Assembly (NCBI RefSeq): GCF_932294415.1
Contig: NC_065535.1
Coordinates: forward strand, 94,566,862 to 94,630,861
Origin: Quercus robur
Lineage: Eukaryota > Streptophyta > Magnoliopsida > Fagales > Fagaceae
Direction of reading: 5' to 3'
DNA: 64,000 bases
Shown here: positions 20,636 to 32,640 of the stretch, piece after piece
Numbering within the stretch: position 1 is the first letter of the stretch
Layout of the letters: the number at the start of each line of letters is the position of its first letter
Translations under genes and position numbers: made by a program
Notes under the pieces: generated by a model
What the model saw: the letters and a program-made list of their open reading frames with translations, nothing else
Told to the model about the DNA's origin: nothing
Database searches by the model: none

Positions 20636-21415
20636 AGATGCAGATGCTGAGATACAACAGAAAGTAGATGAGGTGAAATTGGATGTTCCTGAGGAGCAGC
20701 ATGGTCCTTCGGAGGAGAAGCAAGGGGAGGAGGAAGAGGAGGAAGAAGACGAAGAAGAAGAGGAGGAGGAGGAAGAGAATGAGTTAGAGACTCAAAAGAA
20801 ACACGAGAATGAAACTCCAGAGCAGCCACAGTTTGGTGATAGATCAGAGGAGGAGCATGAGAGACAGCCTAAGCTAAGAATTGTGGAGAAGTCAGGAGTT
20901 GGAGTCCGAGTTGATACTCAGAAAGAGGATATATTAATGAGGCAGGAAGCCAAAACTGCTGCAGCTCAACAACAGAAACATAAGGTATTTTGAAAAATCG
21001 TTTTGGCATCAATTGTGTGATCTTTAGATGCAGATGCTGAGATACAACAGAAAGTAGACGAGGTGAAATTGGATGTTCCTGAGGAGCAGCATGGTCCTTC
21101 GGAGGAGAAGCAAGGGGAGGAGGAAGAGGAGGAAGAAGACGAAGAAGAAGAGGAGGAGGAGGAAGAGAATGAGTTAGAGACTCAAAAGAAACACGAGAAT
21201 GAAACTCCAGAGCAGCCACAGTTTGGTGATAGATCAGAGGAGGAGCATGAGAGACAGCCTAAGCTAAGAATTGTGGAGAAGTCAGGAGTTGGAGTCCGAG
21301 TTGATACTCAGAAAGAGGATATATTAATGAGGCAGGAAGCCAAAACTGCTGCAGCTCAACAACAGAAACATAAGGTATTTTGAAAAATCGTTTTGGCATC
21401 AATTGTGTGATCTTT
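20636..21415 (+). repeat. 390-bp near-identical tandem duplication of an acidic exon
   Basis: 20636-21025 is repeated at 21026-21415. I see one difference (GTAGATGAG at 20664 versus GTAGACGAG at 21054). The unit covers most of bromodomain-gene exon 6, its donor (AAG|GTATTT) and 41 bases of intron. The second copy has no original acceptor. The junction makes CTTTAG, an AG that could serve as one, but entry there would be in the wrong phase and reach TAG within ten codons. Confidence 0.9.
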
Positions 21416-22357
21416 AATTTAAATATACATAACAACTTGTTCTGCAAATTCATGATGGAGAATGGCATAGCTTTCCTTCATTTTACCACCAATTTACCTT
21501 GCCACTAACCTGTTATTTCAAAAGTACAGAATTAAACTATAAGAGGTATCATCATTAAATCATTTCAATGTTGGTGCATATATATCAGAATGTGCCTTAT
21601 AATTATTGGGTAATCTTCGAGCTTATCAGGCATGCTTAAAAAATAAGGATGTATTTGCTATTAGCCAAATGTACCTTACATTAATGCTAGATCACCCAAA
21701 TTTCTGTTGTGGGGGGAATCCTTCCTTAGTTATGAAAACAGATATCTTAATGCAGGCATATCTATAAAATATCCTTGTCAAGTGGGCATGTCTGTAAAAT
21801 ATCAATAATCTTTCTTTGAATTGGAATTTAAGATTCTATGCATGCAATTTAGCAGGCTCAAAAGTTTTTTTTTCAAAATTAATTGACTTTGACCTAGTAG
21901 TGAAAGGAAATATTAAAATATTTGCTTTATATGGGAGGTGTTGTTAAAACACAAAAATTTCACGTAGGATGCAATGGAACTTTCTTCAAGCTATAAACAG
22001 ACTTGAGCTCAAGATAGACCCAAAGATTTGAATTTTATTTAATTATGTATTTGTTTCATTAACTTACACTGGACTAGAACTTCATAATTAGATGCTGAAC
22101 CTTTTAAATGCTGGACACTTTTATATGCAAGTTTTACTTACAGTTTGATTTTGTCACAGGAATTACAAGAAAAGCACAAAAAATCTAAAGTGTGTAAGAA
22201 CCTTGAGCTAGAAAATCCCATGCTTTTGGACTTATGCGGAATTCTCTTCCCTGACAACCATAAGTCTGTCTGGAGTGGACCCCATTCACTGAATCAGCAT
22301 CATCGTTCTGCTCGTACTAGTTCCATCCATGCAGCTATTGCAACTTTCATGAAATAG

Positions 22358-23150
22358 GTGCTTGTTCTGATGCATGTACACTGGTTGCATAGATCTGAGG
22401 TGTTGTTTTGTTTTCCATTTTACACTCCTAAAAATTTTATTGTATAGTTATTACCTAGTACAGGATCAAAGCAAAATTGAAAAACTGCTGAATGACATGG
22501 ATGCCCTTTTTGCAGTGTTTGATGCTGAAGTGTACTTCTCCTTGCACTTACTATAGGATGCATGTTGTGTCAAAGGAGAATGAGCATGCACAGCTGGACG
22601 CTTGTTTTAGAATTACTTCTCTCACAAAAGCTGCTGCCAAATGATTTCAAAAGTAGTTTCGAGTCATCAATGCAATGGTTTTCAGGAGTTACTTGGAGGA
22701 GGGATATAATATTACATGTGAGATTGTACATGATCTAGCAAGATTCAAGAATTTGGTTCTTCACCGTGTATCTGCAAATGACAATTCTAACTTGCAAAAG
22801 CACATTTTCAGTTTATGTTTTATGATGAGTTAGATTGCGAATGGTTTATGGCAATGCTTGGATCCTGCGCTTTTTCCATAGTCTGTACTTGACAACCAGG
22901 CTAACTAATGTCGCTTTTAGAATAGTGTTGTAGTGAAACAGGAGTCATGCAAACAGCTTGTACCTTAGATCAAGGCAAAACGTATGTCAGCCAATACCTC
23001 TATTTAGATGTATGATCTCCCCATGCAAAGAGTTTGTAAGCAGAAGCTCTTTGTGCGTGCTAATTCTTCTAACAGTGTCATGTTCACTTTTCATTATAAT
23101 CCATTCGGCCCGTATAAAGTAAACTAGCTTGCAATATAGATTTTTATTAT
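22358..23150 (+). other. likely 3' UTR of the bromodomain gene
   Basis: Mixed-composition sequence after the TAG at 22355-22357 with no further conserved coding. A late exon here is possible but not supported. From about 23240 onward the 3' side of a minus-strand exon begins. Confidence 0.4.
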
Positions 23151-23780
23151 ATAATCATTTTATAAACTTAGTTTTAAGTGTATTCTTTTTTATTTTTTTA
23201 GTTTAACAAAAATAAATAAATAATACAATGCAGAGGTCTACGACCAAAGAAGATTACTTTTCAATCAATGTCATTCATTTTCAAGATCCAACCTTCTATA
23301 ACAAAAAATGGGCACATCGCAGTTAAAAATTCCAGACAATTACATTGCAGTAAAGTTGCTCTCCTCATGCCTCAGTGACCACCAATCTGTCATAGCATAA
23401 GTGCAAATAAATGATTATACATCTGTAAGCTGTCTTCATCCCATGTCAACCACCAATATTGGCAACGTTGCTGATGGAAAATTTGCTGTACTGTATATTC
23501 TGGTGACACAGAAGTTCATGGCATGTTTTGATGAAACCAAAAATCCATTATACTATCAGGGCAGATCATATTTCACATGACCAAGGTAGAGACCGCATGC
23601 AGGTGCCATGGGACTTGCAGCAGTCACAGTCTTTGCATTTAGGATTCTCTCAACTGAAATTATTCGGTACAAGAAAGAAAAAAAATTCAGTCCAAATGAA
23701 GAAAGCAAACAGTTTTCAATCTGTATTAAAATAAACAAAATAAAGAGAGCTATAGAAAGGTAGATCACCATCTGCAATTG

Positions 23781-23877
23781 TCAACTCTCTAGTTCCAATT
23801 CCTCAGGAACGTGCCATGCTCGGTCTCTCTCAAAGGTTGACAAAGATGCTGGCCCAGAGAGCAAACGGTAAAAGTAC
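23781..23877 (-). CDS. orphan last exon of an unrecognised gene
   Basis: On the minus strand an acceptor (TTGTTTAG) at 23878-23885 is followed by an open frame of 31 residues (YFYRLLSGPASLSTFERDRA, then WHVPEELELES) and TGA. The codon pattern and acidic end look like a genuine C-terminus, and the following 500 bases look like a 3' UTR. I do not recognise the family. No partner exons were found between here and the DEFL gene at 25376, so it may be a fragment left by rearrangement. Confidence 0.4.
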
Positions 23878-24343
23878 CTAAACAAGATGTTTAGAAATAT
23901 TCCAAATAGTTAGTTCAAGTTTTAAAAATAATCAAACACCAAAATATAAAAACATTTATTTAAACAAAGTGAAACCACAGGTGCACTTCTGACAGTACTC
24001 CAGAGTTGAATATTAGTATATAAAAAATCCTAATCACAATCAAATAACTGGAACATATACAGCCGAAAAATTCCAACCTAAGCAAGCCCTCTCTGGTTGA
24101 TACCATTGTCATGTTCAAAATGGCATATAGATGCACTATTCACGGGACCCACAAGTACTTTATTCAGAAAAAAAGACATTAAAAATGAGTTTCACAGCAC
24201 TATTCACACATTTAAAAATTATTTTGTTATAATATTTTCAGTTTTCAGTTAAATAAGCGGTATCCAAACAGACGTTGAAATTTCAAATGATTGTTCAGAC
24301 TCACTAAAAGTAAGGAAAATGGTACAATTGCTAAAATGTAAAT

Positions 24344-24568
24344 ACTAAAAAGTAAGTCCAAATTCAGCATTGCTATAGAGAGGCAAATAAATGCGCCGAT
24401 GCTCTAGCTAGACGGGGGTCTTGCTTTCCCAAGATTTTGTTGTTTTCTTAGACCCTCCAGTAGAAGTCTCCTTGTTGCTTAGTCTAGATTATGCTGGGAT
24501 TTGTTATGATCGTTGTATAGTTTTTAATGATATTTTCCTTCTTACCAAAAAAAAAAAAAACTAAAAAG
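24344..24568 (+). mobile_element. 5'-truncated L1 LINE (RNase H end and tail)
   Basis: Codes HCYREANKCADALARRG, the end of the RNase H domain typical of plant L1 elements, then a stop, about 120 bases of 3' UTR and a poly-A tail. The 9-bp ACTAAAAAG at 24344-24352 and 24560-24568 is the target duplication. About 205 bases of the element are present. Confidence 0.85.
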
Positions 24569-25375
24569 AACCAATTAAGGTACCGCTTGACCAGTTGACT
24601 GTGCTCGTCACTCCTAGTCACGTAGTAAAAAATCAAAACAAAAAACCTTAAAGGGTTGAATTGAAATTTGGACAAACTTAGATGGTATGATTTGTAATTT
24701 AGTCAAATTTTGACTAGACCAAAATGAAGCTAATCTTAAAGCTAGAGAGCAAAAATATATTTAAGTGCAATTTTTATTATATACTTTATTATTCAATTTA
24801 AAATATTTTATTAGTTTGCATTTTTTTTTTTGTGAAACAAACATACACACAAGAGAGAGAAAGAGGTTATAATACAAAGGCACACAACAAACTCCATTTA
24901 TAAGCTATGGTAAGTTTTAAAAGAATGTATTGCGTGTAGCATATGTTTTGAATGTTGGATTTTATTTAAATTTAGCACTGTGTGTATTAACATAATCGGC
25001 AATAACTTTTTTTTTTTGGAGAAGAAGTATCAAAACATACGGCATTCCATAAAAATAAAAATAAAAAATAAAAACCATTTACGGCATACTTCCACCGTGG
25101 TAGACTTCTAGACTATGACTAAATTTACATTGTTAACATAAATTTGCTCTAAGTGAAATTCTATAACCAATGTTTCAAGACATCTATCTTTTTTATATAT
25201 AGAAAAATTAGGGGAAAAAAAAGTATTCGTAGTGTAGGCTACTCCATCAATAATTAAAAACTCAAAACATAGCACACAACATGGTTTCAGTTGAACTAAT
25301 TTTATTTTTTCATATTCATTTCAACATAACAACATGAGGTAGGATTTTCATCTCATCTTAATAGTTTCATATCCT
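24569..25375. other. intergenic, no gene recognised
   Basis: AT-rich, low-complexity sequence. The last part (25300-25375) is the 3' flank of the minus-strand DEFL gene and resembles the flanks of the plus-strand copies (ATTCATTTCAACATAAC). Confidence 0.45.
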
Positions 25376-25612
25376 CTATATATGGTAATGGCAACAACAA
25401 GTGTTTTTATCGATGCAATAACCAGAAAAACTTTCACCAATTAGTGCAATGCAGCTAGTGATGCATGCGTCCTCTGACCTTAAACAGTTCACAATCTTGA
25501 CAATAATATCGGAAGGGCATTCCTGGCTCAGCACCTCTCTCATAGGACCTGTTTTCAAAACCAAGATAAAAGGAAAGCCCATTAAACTGGTACACCCATG
25601 TTTTCAAAATCC

Positions 25613-25649
<37 letters not shown>

Positions 25650-26966
25650 TCTTTGATAGGCCAAATAAAATTTAAGAAAATGAAGTTTTATGTAGGCTTT
25701 GTACTAAACCATTAGGTAATTTAACAATCAGCCAAACAGTAGCATATTCTAAGAAAAGAAAAATTAATACTATACATTATAGGTTTGACTTGATGGTAAT
25801 TTATAAGTTTGAACGGAATCCCATAATTTTATTGTTTAACTCAAAAAGGTGTTCAATTCTATATGGTTTTGTTTTTTAAAGGGAAGCTCTCTTAACTAAA
25901 AAAATTTCTCTCTCAAAAAAAAAAACTTTTATTTAAAATTATCAAATGCAAATTCTTAAAGCTGAATTAATTATTAATGCTTTATAAATCTAAGCCTATA
26001 ATGCAGTTTTACTATAATTTGTCAAATACTCAAAACTAGGGCTGTCCAAGCAAACTAGTCACCTGACAAAACAGAAAAACTGCCAATAGCCTGATCCGAT
26101 ACATTCGTTGGTCGGCTACGGGTCCAGTCTCTTAAAAACCGACTCTTGCAAGTCAAGTGGCGAGTGTCCTCCACCAAAACTCGAGCTACCCAACCTGACC
26201 AAAAAACGAACCCTCATAACTACCGAATTCTACCTAGATCCAGCAACTTTTAAACCTTCACCTTTCAAATCTGACCACGTTTGTCCTTTCTCCGCTTAGA
26301 TCCACTCAAATTCGGCGATGTTTGCTTAGATATGCTTAGATTTGGCAATGTTTGGCTTAGATCCAGTGAGGTTTAGCTCAAATCCACTTAAAATCTAGCC
26401 GAATCTTTCTCTCCTCTACTCAGATCCAGTGAAGATCTACCACCACCATAGCTCCATTGGTTCAACCGAACCAACCGATCATCTACTAGAGCCTGATCCA
26501 ACTCGACCTGTGGTGGTTGCGAGTCGTCACTTCTTCCACTCGATCTAAGCGGGTCAAGAGGCGGTATGATCTCAAACCTAATCCACCTGACCCATGGATA
26601 GTCCTACTCAAAACACTAAATAACTTTTTACATAAAACTCTGTTTCTCAAAAGCTTTATAATAAAATCTCTACTTTTTTACAGAAAAATGTCAAATGGAC
26701 ACGATGAAGACAATGGATTGCCTAGAAAAAAAAAATTATAACATCTTTAACACTCCAAACATTTTCTTTCTTATTATTAAATGTTATACCTGTTTTCTAA
26801 ATTTTGACCTGTCCACAATCATATATAGACTATAAAATATTACCGCCCAACACTTCAAAAATAGAAAGAACTTCCTTTGCCAAAATGAGAGACTGAGAAA
26901 TGAATTACCATTTGAACAAAATAAGAAAAACGCCATAAGAAGAGAGAAAACTGAAAACCACTCCAT
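25376..26966 (-). CDS. defensin-like cysteine-rich secreted peptide
   Basis: Exon 1 (26909-26966) codes a signal peptide (MEWFSVFSLLMAFFLFCSN). Exon 2 (25376-25548) codes the mature peptide. The donor is GTAATT and the acceptor AACAG; the phase fits and gives 76 residues. Exon 2 is 173 bases, exactly as in the plus-strand relatives. Eight cysteines are spaced C-x10-C-x6-C-x3-C-x11-C-x5-C-C-C, so the CxxxC, the x11 loop and the closing CCC are shared with the gene at 9281 while the rest has diverged strongly. The leader sequence and TATA region are also homologous. Likely a secreted defence or signalling peptide; the specific role is unknown. A hAT MITE sits in its 1360-base intron. Confidence 0.85.
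25616..25643. repeat. (TA)n microsatellite
   Basis: About 14 TA/AT repeats in the intron of the minus-strand DEFL gene, just upstream of its acceptor. Confidence 0.9.
26037..26606. mobile_element. hAT-type MITE, 570 bp, in DEFL intron
   Basis: TAGGGCTGTCCA and TGGATAGTCCTA are inverted ends. The 8-bp CTCAAAAC flanks both sides perfectly (26029-26036 and 26607-26614). The inside is rich in GATCCA/CTTAGAT words repeated several times. The open frames inside carry no transposase features. Confidence 0.85.
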
Positions 26967-27035
26967 CTTGAAAATTATTTTTTTTTTTCAAATGCACCTC
27001 AGTGTTTTGCAAGCTTTCAACTTCAACAATCTCAT

Positions 27036-27044
27036 TATTTATAA
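27036..27044 (-). promoter_or_regulatory. TATA box of minus-strand DEFL gene
   Basis: TTATAAATA on the minus strand, 78 bases upstream of the ATG at 26966. Flanking words (CATTGACTTATAAATA, TGAGGTGCATTT) match the plus-strand copies. Confidence 0.7.
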
Positions 27045-27117
27045 GTCAATGCTAATTAATTTCATATATGTGGTATTTTTCAATTATGGCATCTTGTTTT
27101 AATAAATAAGATATAGA

Positions 27118-27295
27118 GTAATGCTAGAAATACAAACTTTTTTACAAATTTTTTTATATATTGTTGATGTAGTGAGTGATTATTTATAAATGATAAAGTG
27201 ATATTTAGGTGTTGGCCTAAATGAAAACCAATAAGAAGTTGGCCATAATAGCATTTTGTAAAAATGCTGTAAAATGGTTTGTAATTAAAAGTGCT
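27118..27295. repeat. foldback MITE, relative of 52140-52325
   Basis: ATGCTAGAAATACAAACTTTTTTACAAA opens it, and TTTTGTAAAAATGCTG...GGTTTGTAATTAAAAGTGCTA closes it with inverse character. The centre holds GTTGATGT and AACCAATAAG. A similar element lies near 52.2 kb. Confidence 0.5.
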
Positions 27296-27296
27296 A

Positions 27297-27440
27297 CATC
27301 CATAACATTTTTACAACAAATCATAGGTGGTTCATTGTTATTGGTTCTAATTTGAACTTGTCATTGAAATTACTATTTTGCCTCACCACTAATAACATGT
27401 AACAACCTGTCACTTAGGATTTATTGTGAAAATGTTGCGG
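27297..27440. repeat. foldback MITE, relative of 6269-6411
   Basis: CATAACATTTTTACAACAAA ... and TTTATTGTGAAAATGTTG are inverse ends. The centre text (GAACTTGTCATTGAAATTAC, AACCTGTCACTTAGGAT) matches the 6.3-kb element. Confidence 0.55.
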
Positions 27441-27777
27441 TAGGCTTTGTACAAGACCATTTGTTAGTTTAACAATAAGTAGCACATATTCGGAGAAAAA
27501 CTAATACAATAACTGCATTATAGATTTTACCTGACTTGAGAGAATAATTTAAAACTCTGAAGCCAATCCGCTTTTGGTTTAGTCAATAGTGTGTTAATGT
27601 GATTACAGTGCCACTTTTGTATCTCTTATTTTGTATGGGACCTTATGGCATGGGTAGTCTAAACTCTAAGGAACTCCCAGTGGACACTACTATATGTATT
27701 TATAAATAAATTAATCTCTTTTTTAATTAATACATATAAAAAAACTATCTCCCTTTCAAGAAAAAAAAATCACCTTC

Positions 27778-27780
<3 letters not shown>

Positions 27781-27818
<38 letters not shown>
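27781..27818. repeat. poly-A tract, about 38 bases
   Basis: Pure A run in the 3' flank of the cysteine-rich gene. It could be the tail of a plus-strand retroposon, but no body or duplication is recognisable. Confidence 0.8.
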
Positions 27819-27819
<1 letters not shown>

Positions 27820-27980
27820 GAGAGACGGAAAACATGCACCAAACCTGACAAATTGTAATCCATTTATATATAAAACTGATCAAAAGTATCAGATAGAATC
27901 AAACCTGAATTTTATTTTCTAAATTGAAAAACCAAATTGAAATATTTTTTCTTTGAGAAGAAAACCAAATTGAAATATGT

Positions 27981-29172
27981 TCAATACATTCCATAGCGTA
28001 AATATTTCTCTTTATCCAGGGGCGAAAATTCTTGTGGCATTGGAGGTAACATATGGGCTTTAGCTTTCAAACAACACTCTGTGCATTTATATTTGGACGA
28101 GTTTGGCCCATTACATGAGCAACAAATTTCTTTTTTTGATGCTTGCTTTCCCTGTTGTGCTGCCTTCTCTCCTTCCTGCCTTTTTTTGTCCTTGGCTTTG
28201 GGCTCAAATTCTTCTTTCTTTTGTTTTGATGAATTGAATGAAGGCTCAAATGATTTTGATGGTTTACCATCATCATGTTTGTTTCTCCAAAATAAAAATA
28301 AAAACCAAGAGTCAGACTGACCGCTATTATCGTTCTCGTTGTTGCTGTTGACACTATTCTGCACAAAACCAACAGTAGCATATGGTTAACCAATCAAACA
28401 AAGGACATTGGTGGTAGAAAAGAGATTAGATTAACATGGTTGGAGAGGCATTACTTGATCGAGCTCCATGCAAAATTGATTAAAAACTCTTTAAGTTGAT
28501 ATTGTCAATTTCAATAATAAAAAAATTTAGGCCTTTAAATTGAAAACTTTTTTAAGGTTAAAGTTGAAATTTTGGAGCTTTAAAGAAAAGCGATAAGTAA
28601 TTTATTGTTCGAGTTTTATAAATCCAAATTAAATCTTTAAAACATTATTCACTATAATTTGTTTTTGAAGGGCTCAGAAAGTACTTTAAGGGTTAACTCT
28701 CTTGTACTTCAAGGGCTCTTTTGACAATTTTGCTAAAGAGCTTTAAGGAGTTCTTTAAGATTGAAATCAATTTTTAAGTTTAAAGGAAAATTTTGAAACT
28801 TTTAAGAAAGTTTCTACAATTTATTGTTCATGTTTTATAAATCCAGAATTTTAATATGCTATATTTACACTATTTTGCCAAATCACTAAAGAACTCCTCA
28901 AATTTAAGCTCAATTTAAAAAAAAAAAAAGAAAAAACTCAAACTATAGTGATTTCACATGTGTGTTTTGTTTTCAAAAATAAGGTTAGTGATCAATGTAA
29001 ATTATGTATACAAATAATAAACATAAACACAAATACTTACCGAGTTTTCGCCACAACAATTCCCTTGATCACCACAAAAACAACAACAACAAGAATCACA
29101 TGAGCCACCGTCACAACTACAATCACAATTACTAGTACAGTCATCATCACAATTACTAAACTCATCACTCAT
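27981..29172 (-). CDS. two-exon cysteine-rich protein, unrecognised
   Basis: Exon 1 (29041-29172, 44 codons) holds 13 cysteines, including CCCC and paired CDC/CSC words, in an acidic Asp/Asn context. It ends at a consensus GTAAGT in phase 0. Exon 2 (27981-28358) follows a TTTTGTGCAG acceptor in matching phase and codes 125 residues: an Asn/Ser-rich start, a Trp/Phe/Leu patch (WFLFLFW), a Lys/Glu-rich charged stretch, a second cysteine knot-like motif (CCSCNG ... KCTECC), and the end PLDKEKYLRYGMY. Total 169 residues. There is no signal peptide, so it is probably intracellular; the cysteine density suggests metal or zinc binding, which is inference. It is not a defensin (no leader, different spacing). 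A TATA box lies upstream. Exon 1 with its promoter is copied at 51.5 and 57.0 kb. I do not recognise the family. Confidence 0.7.
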
Positions 29173-29246
29173 CTTGAAAGGACCTAGTTAAAGCTTCAAG
29201 AAAAATTCACACATAGGAGAGAGACTGAGAGATCAGGGTCTTGAAT

Positions 29247-29256
29247 CTTATATAAA
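29247..29256 (-). promoter_or_regulatory. TATA box of cysteine-rich gene
   Basis: TTTATATAAG on the minus strand, about 75-85 bases upstream of the ATG at 29172. It is conserved in the duplicate promoters at 51718 and 57124. Confidence 0.7.
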
Positions 29257-29534
29257 TCAACACAACAATGGCTATTTAAGGTTTCTCTTTACGAGTTCTA
29301 TTTGGAATTGGATTACTTGTTCTATTTCTATGTGGACTACGGCATCTTAAGGTATTTGGTTTTCCTAAATATTAGCACTACGTCGGTGATATTTGAGTTT
29401 AACTTCTGTGCGGAGGTGGCGAAAAAGAAGTGATTTACCTCACCCAATTAATGAAAGCCACGTCATCATTTTATAGACAAATCAATACACCCAGCACACA
29501 CAATCATAGCACCGGAGCTAAACCCCAAATCTTC

Positions 29535-31110
29535 TCTCCTCCTCTCTTCTTAGCACCGGATCTCTACGCCGCCACATACACCGCCGCACGCGTCGCTTCC
29601 TGCGTCTGAAAATTATGTCGGAGCCTTCGCAAGTGTGGTGTCACTACCTCAAGGTGTGTTCTTTGAAGATTTGTTATTTCCCCAAATTTTGGATTTCGAA
29701 ATATTGATGGGTTTGAGGTATTTTTTGGATATCAATCACTTGATTTGGTATGGGTTTTCCTGGTTTTTGTATTTTCATGGGTTTTGATCGGATTATTAAG
29801 TTATAGGTTCAAAGCCTAAAAAAAATCTGATTGGGGTTCTTCATTTTTTTTTTCCAGCTAGCTTGGGTTCTTACTTATTATGTTTCAGCTCCAAATCATG
29901 ATTCTTGTGGGCTTCCTTTTTAATTTATGAAAATTTTTTGAGGTTTTCTGTGTATTTGGATCCCCTGTATTGCTTTGTTATTGTTCTTTTGAAAGGATTC
30001 ATTTAGTTAGTTGAATCGTTCTTTATGTTAATAGTTAATACATACCATTCATGTTCTTATAATATATACCGTGGGAATTTGCTGAGGGAATGTGAGTTAG
30101 TGAGATTGATTAAATGCAATGAAGTAAAACCAAGGTAGCACCAGCTTTGGTCTAATTTTGTTTCAGCTCTATAACCACGTTTAAATCGTTGGAGAAAAAG
30201 AACAATGAAACAAAATTAGACCACAGGGCAACGAAGGGTATCGAGATTGGTAGAATGCAAATAATGCAGTATATTTAAGGTTGGGTAACTTGCCTGTATT
30301 ATTGAGCATAACAATCACATTTGATATCTGTCTTGCTAACACAAAATAGTCTTGCATTGAACATACTTTCATAAAAAGGATGTCTTTATCACTTCATTTT
30401 AGTTTCTACAAATGCAATTCTAGATTTGTACATAAAGATTTATGAAGGCTAACTTTTGAGTGTGTTAGCTTATCAACGTCCATGAATGATAAATTATAGA
30501 TTGAACTGCCAAATGGGTGCTATCATATGGCTTTGTATCGGCTAAGTTCACGAGTTAGCCAACAAAGTTTTTGTTGATGGTTACGAGTGTTCTCAAGATG
30601 TATATGACTTCTTGTTCTTTTTTTTTTTTTTTTTTTTAAATGACTTCTCAAGATTCAAGTGGGTTTTTAAGTGTTTATATTGTCTAATTTCTTTTGTTAA
30701 TGTTAGCTGCAACTTATTATGTTTTTCTTTTTTCTGAACTATGATGCAGACAGGTGGTTTTGAATATTTTAAGGAAAATTGCCCTACTATCTTGATTGAA
30801 ATCTTGGAGTATGAGGCTAGAGTTAGTGAACACTCTGTCATCCAATGCTAGCATGGAAATGAAGCCTAAAAATCATGTATTTTGGAGAACAATTGAATCA
30901 GCAAAAGTCACTTCCTAGATTTGGTTTTCTATTTAAATAACTGTGGAGGGGATAAAGCCCTGAAATGAGGAAATTTTATATTTGAACTTTCTCTACTTCT
31001 TGCTCTTTTCACAGCAAAACCTTGTATTTTTGAGAACAATTGAATTTATAAATCATGCAATTGGCATATTGCAAGTGGTAATTGACTTATTACAGAAGTT
31101 GTGTAAATAG
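29535..31110 (+). repeat. inner arm of large inverted duplication
   Basis: Reverse-complement homology to 32560-34397. Matching landmarks: TCTCTCCTCCTCTCTTCTTAG at 29534 versus its complement ending at 34397; the coding start at 29615 versus 34313; GGATTCATTTAGTTAGTTGA at 29996 versus about 34052; the exon-2 text at 30750 versus 32811. Identity looks high but is interrupted by indels. Confidence 0.85.
29615..30851 (+). pseudogene. unrecognised gene start, copy 1
   Basis: Exon 1 at 29615-29653 (MSEPSQVWCHYLK) ends at a GTGTGT donor. Exon 2 begins at 30750 after ATGCAG ([14 protein letters not shown]...) and stops at TAG 30849-30851. Just after the stop, another frame (MEMKPKNHVFWRTIES) matches the same words in the inverted copy, so the ancestral reading probably continued and has been broken by an indel. 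The leader is GC-rich and CpG-rich like a real promoter (29550-29610). A transcript with a 46-residue product is possible, but I read it as a truncated gene. Family not recognised. Confidence 0.5.
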
Positions 31111-31139
31111 TACCTTTGGCATCGCGATGTAATCTTTTA

Positions 31140-32015
<876 letters not shown>

Positions 32016-32204
32016 TTAGAGATCTATCTAGTGGCAAATGGCAATTGTTTCTCTATTAAATCTTTCGACATCACTAAAATAGACTTCCACCAATTATTTC
32101 TCCATATTAAATTGTTGAAGGAATCGGCTAGTTTACAAGAAGGTGAATAAAACTTTAAATTTTTATCAACACATCTCAAAAACTTTTAATCATTTCTTTC
32201 CAGT

Positions 32205-32640
32205 AATATAAAACCTGTCACAATTTAATATTTAAAGGATCATGAGATTGATAAGTACTCCATACAATTGTTGAAAAGTTTTTAATTTTATTGTTTAATC
32301 TAAAGTATAACCTATCACATAGTTTGAGAATATATTTGAAAATAAAACCTGTCATAATTCTATTTAACTGTCTCTAATTCAAAATACATTCATTTGAAAC
32401 AAATAAAACATGTCATGATATATTGTACGAAAAGAAGATCACAAGATTGGAAATACATTTGAAATGAAAGCTGTCGTGATATATTGTACAAAAAGAGGAT
32501 CACAGGATTGCAAATACATTTGCAATAAAACCTGTCGCGGTTTCAGTATACAAAAGAGGATCATACGATTGGAAATATATTTAAATAGAACCTATCACAA
32601 TTCTTTCTAAAAGTTTCTAATTCACAATACATTAATATGA
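32205..32640. repeat. about 61-bp minisatellite
   Basis: The word CCTGTC(A/G)(T/C)(A/G) followed by a TATTGTA-like stretch, AAAAGAGGATCACA(G)GATTGGAAATACATTTG recurs at 32411, 32472, 32533 and partially at 32592. Weaker units lie to the left (CCTGTCACAATT at 32215, CCTATCACATAG at 32312, CCTGTCATAATT at 32349). It lies inside the outer arm of the inverted duplication and has no counterpart in the inner arm. Confidence 0.75.

Larger units (their letters stand above)
16544..22357 (+). pseudogene. bromodomain protein gene with two frameshifts
   Basis: Seven coding exons can be traced: 16544-17159, 17292-17369, 17545-17788, 18713-18808, 20054-20192, 20571-20984 and 22160-22357, about 594 residues in all. 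The bromodomain spans exons 1-3: DYFDVIHTPMDF in the ZA loop and the acetyl-lysine-binding Asn in NCNKYN. Later come a conserved Cys/Arg-rich segment (RRHKNDCLCAICVLKRRRR), an acidic Glu-rich region (exon 6) and a conserved C-terminus (SVWSGPHSL ... ATFMK). Bromodomain proteins read acetylated histones in the nucleus. Two single-base indels break the frame: one extra G in the GGGG run near 16558-16561, and one missing base near 18762 that turns the frame into CM-stop. They are opposite in sign. All splice phases otherwise fit. It is either a recent pseudogene or an intact gene with two sequence errors. Confidence 0.75.

Noticed and set aside
20593-21468. Leu/Pro-rich open frames on the minus strand
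   Set aside because: They are the complement of the Glu-rich exon of the bromodomain gene and appear twice only because that exon is duplicated.
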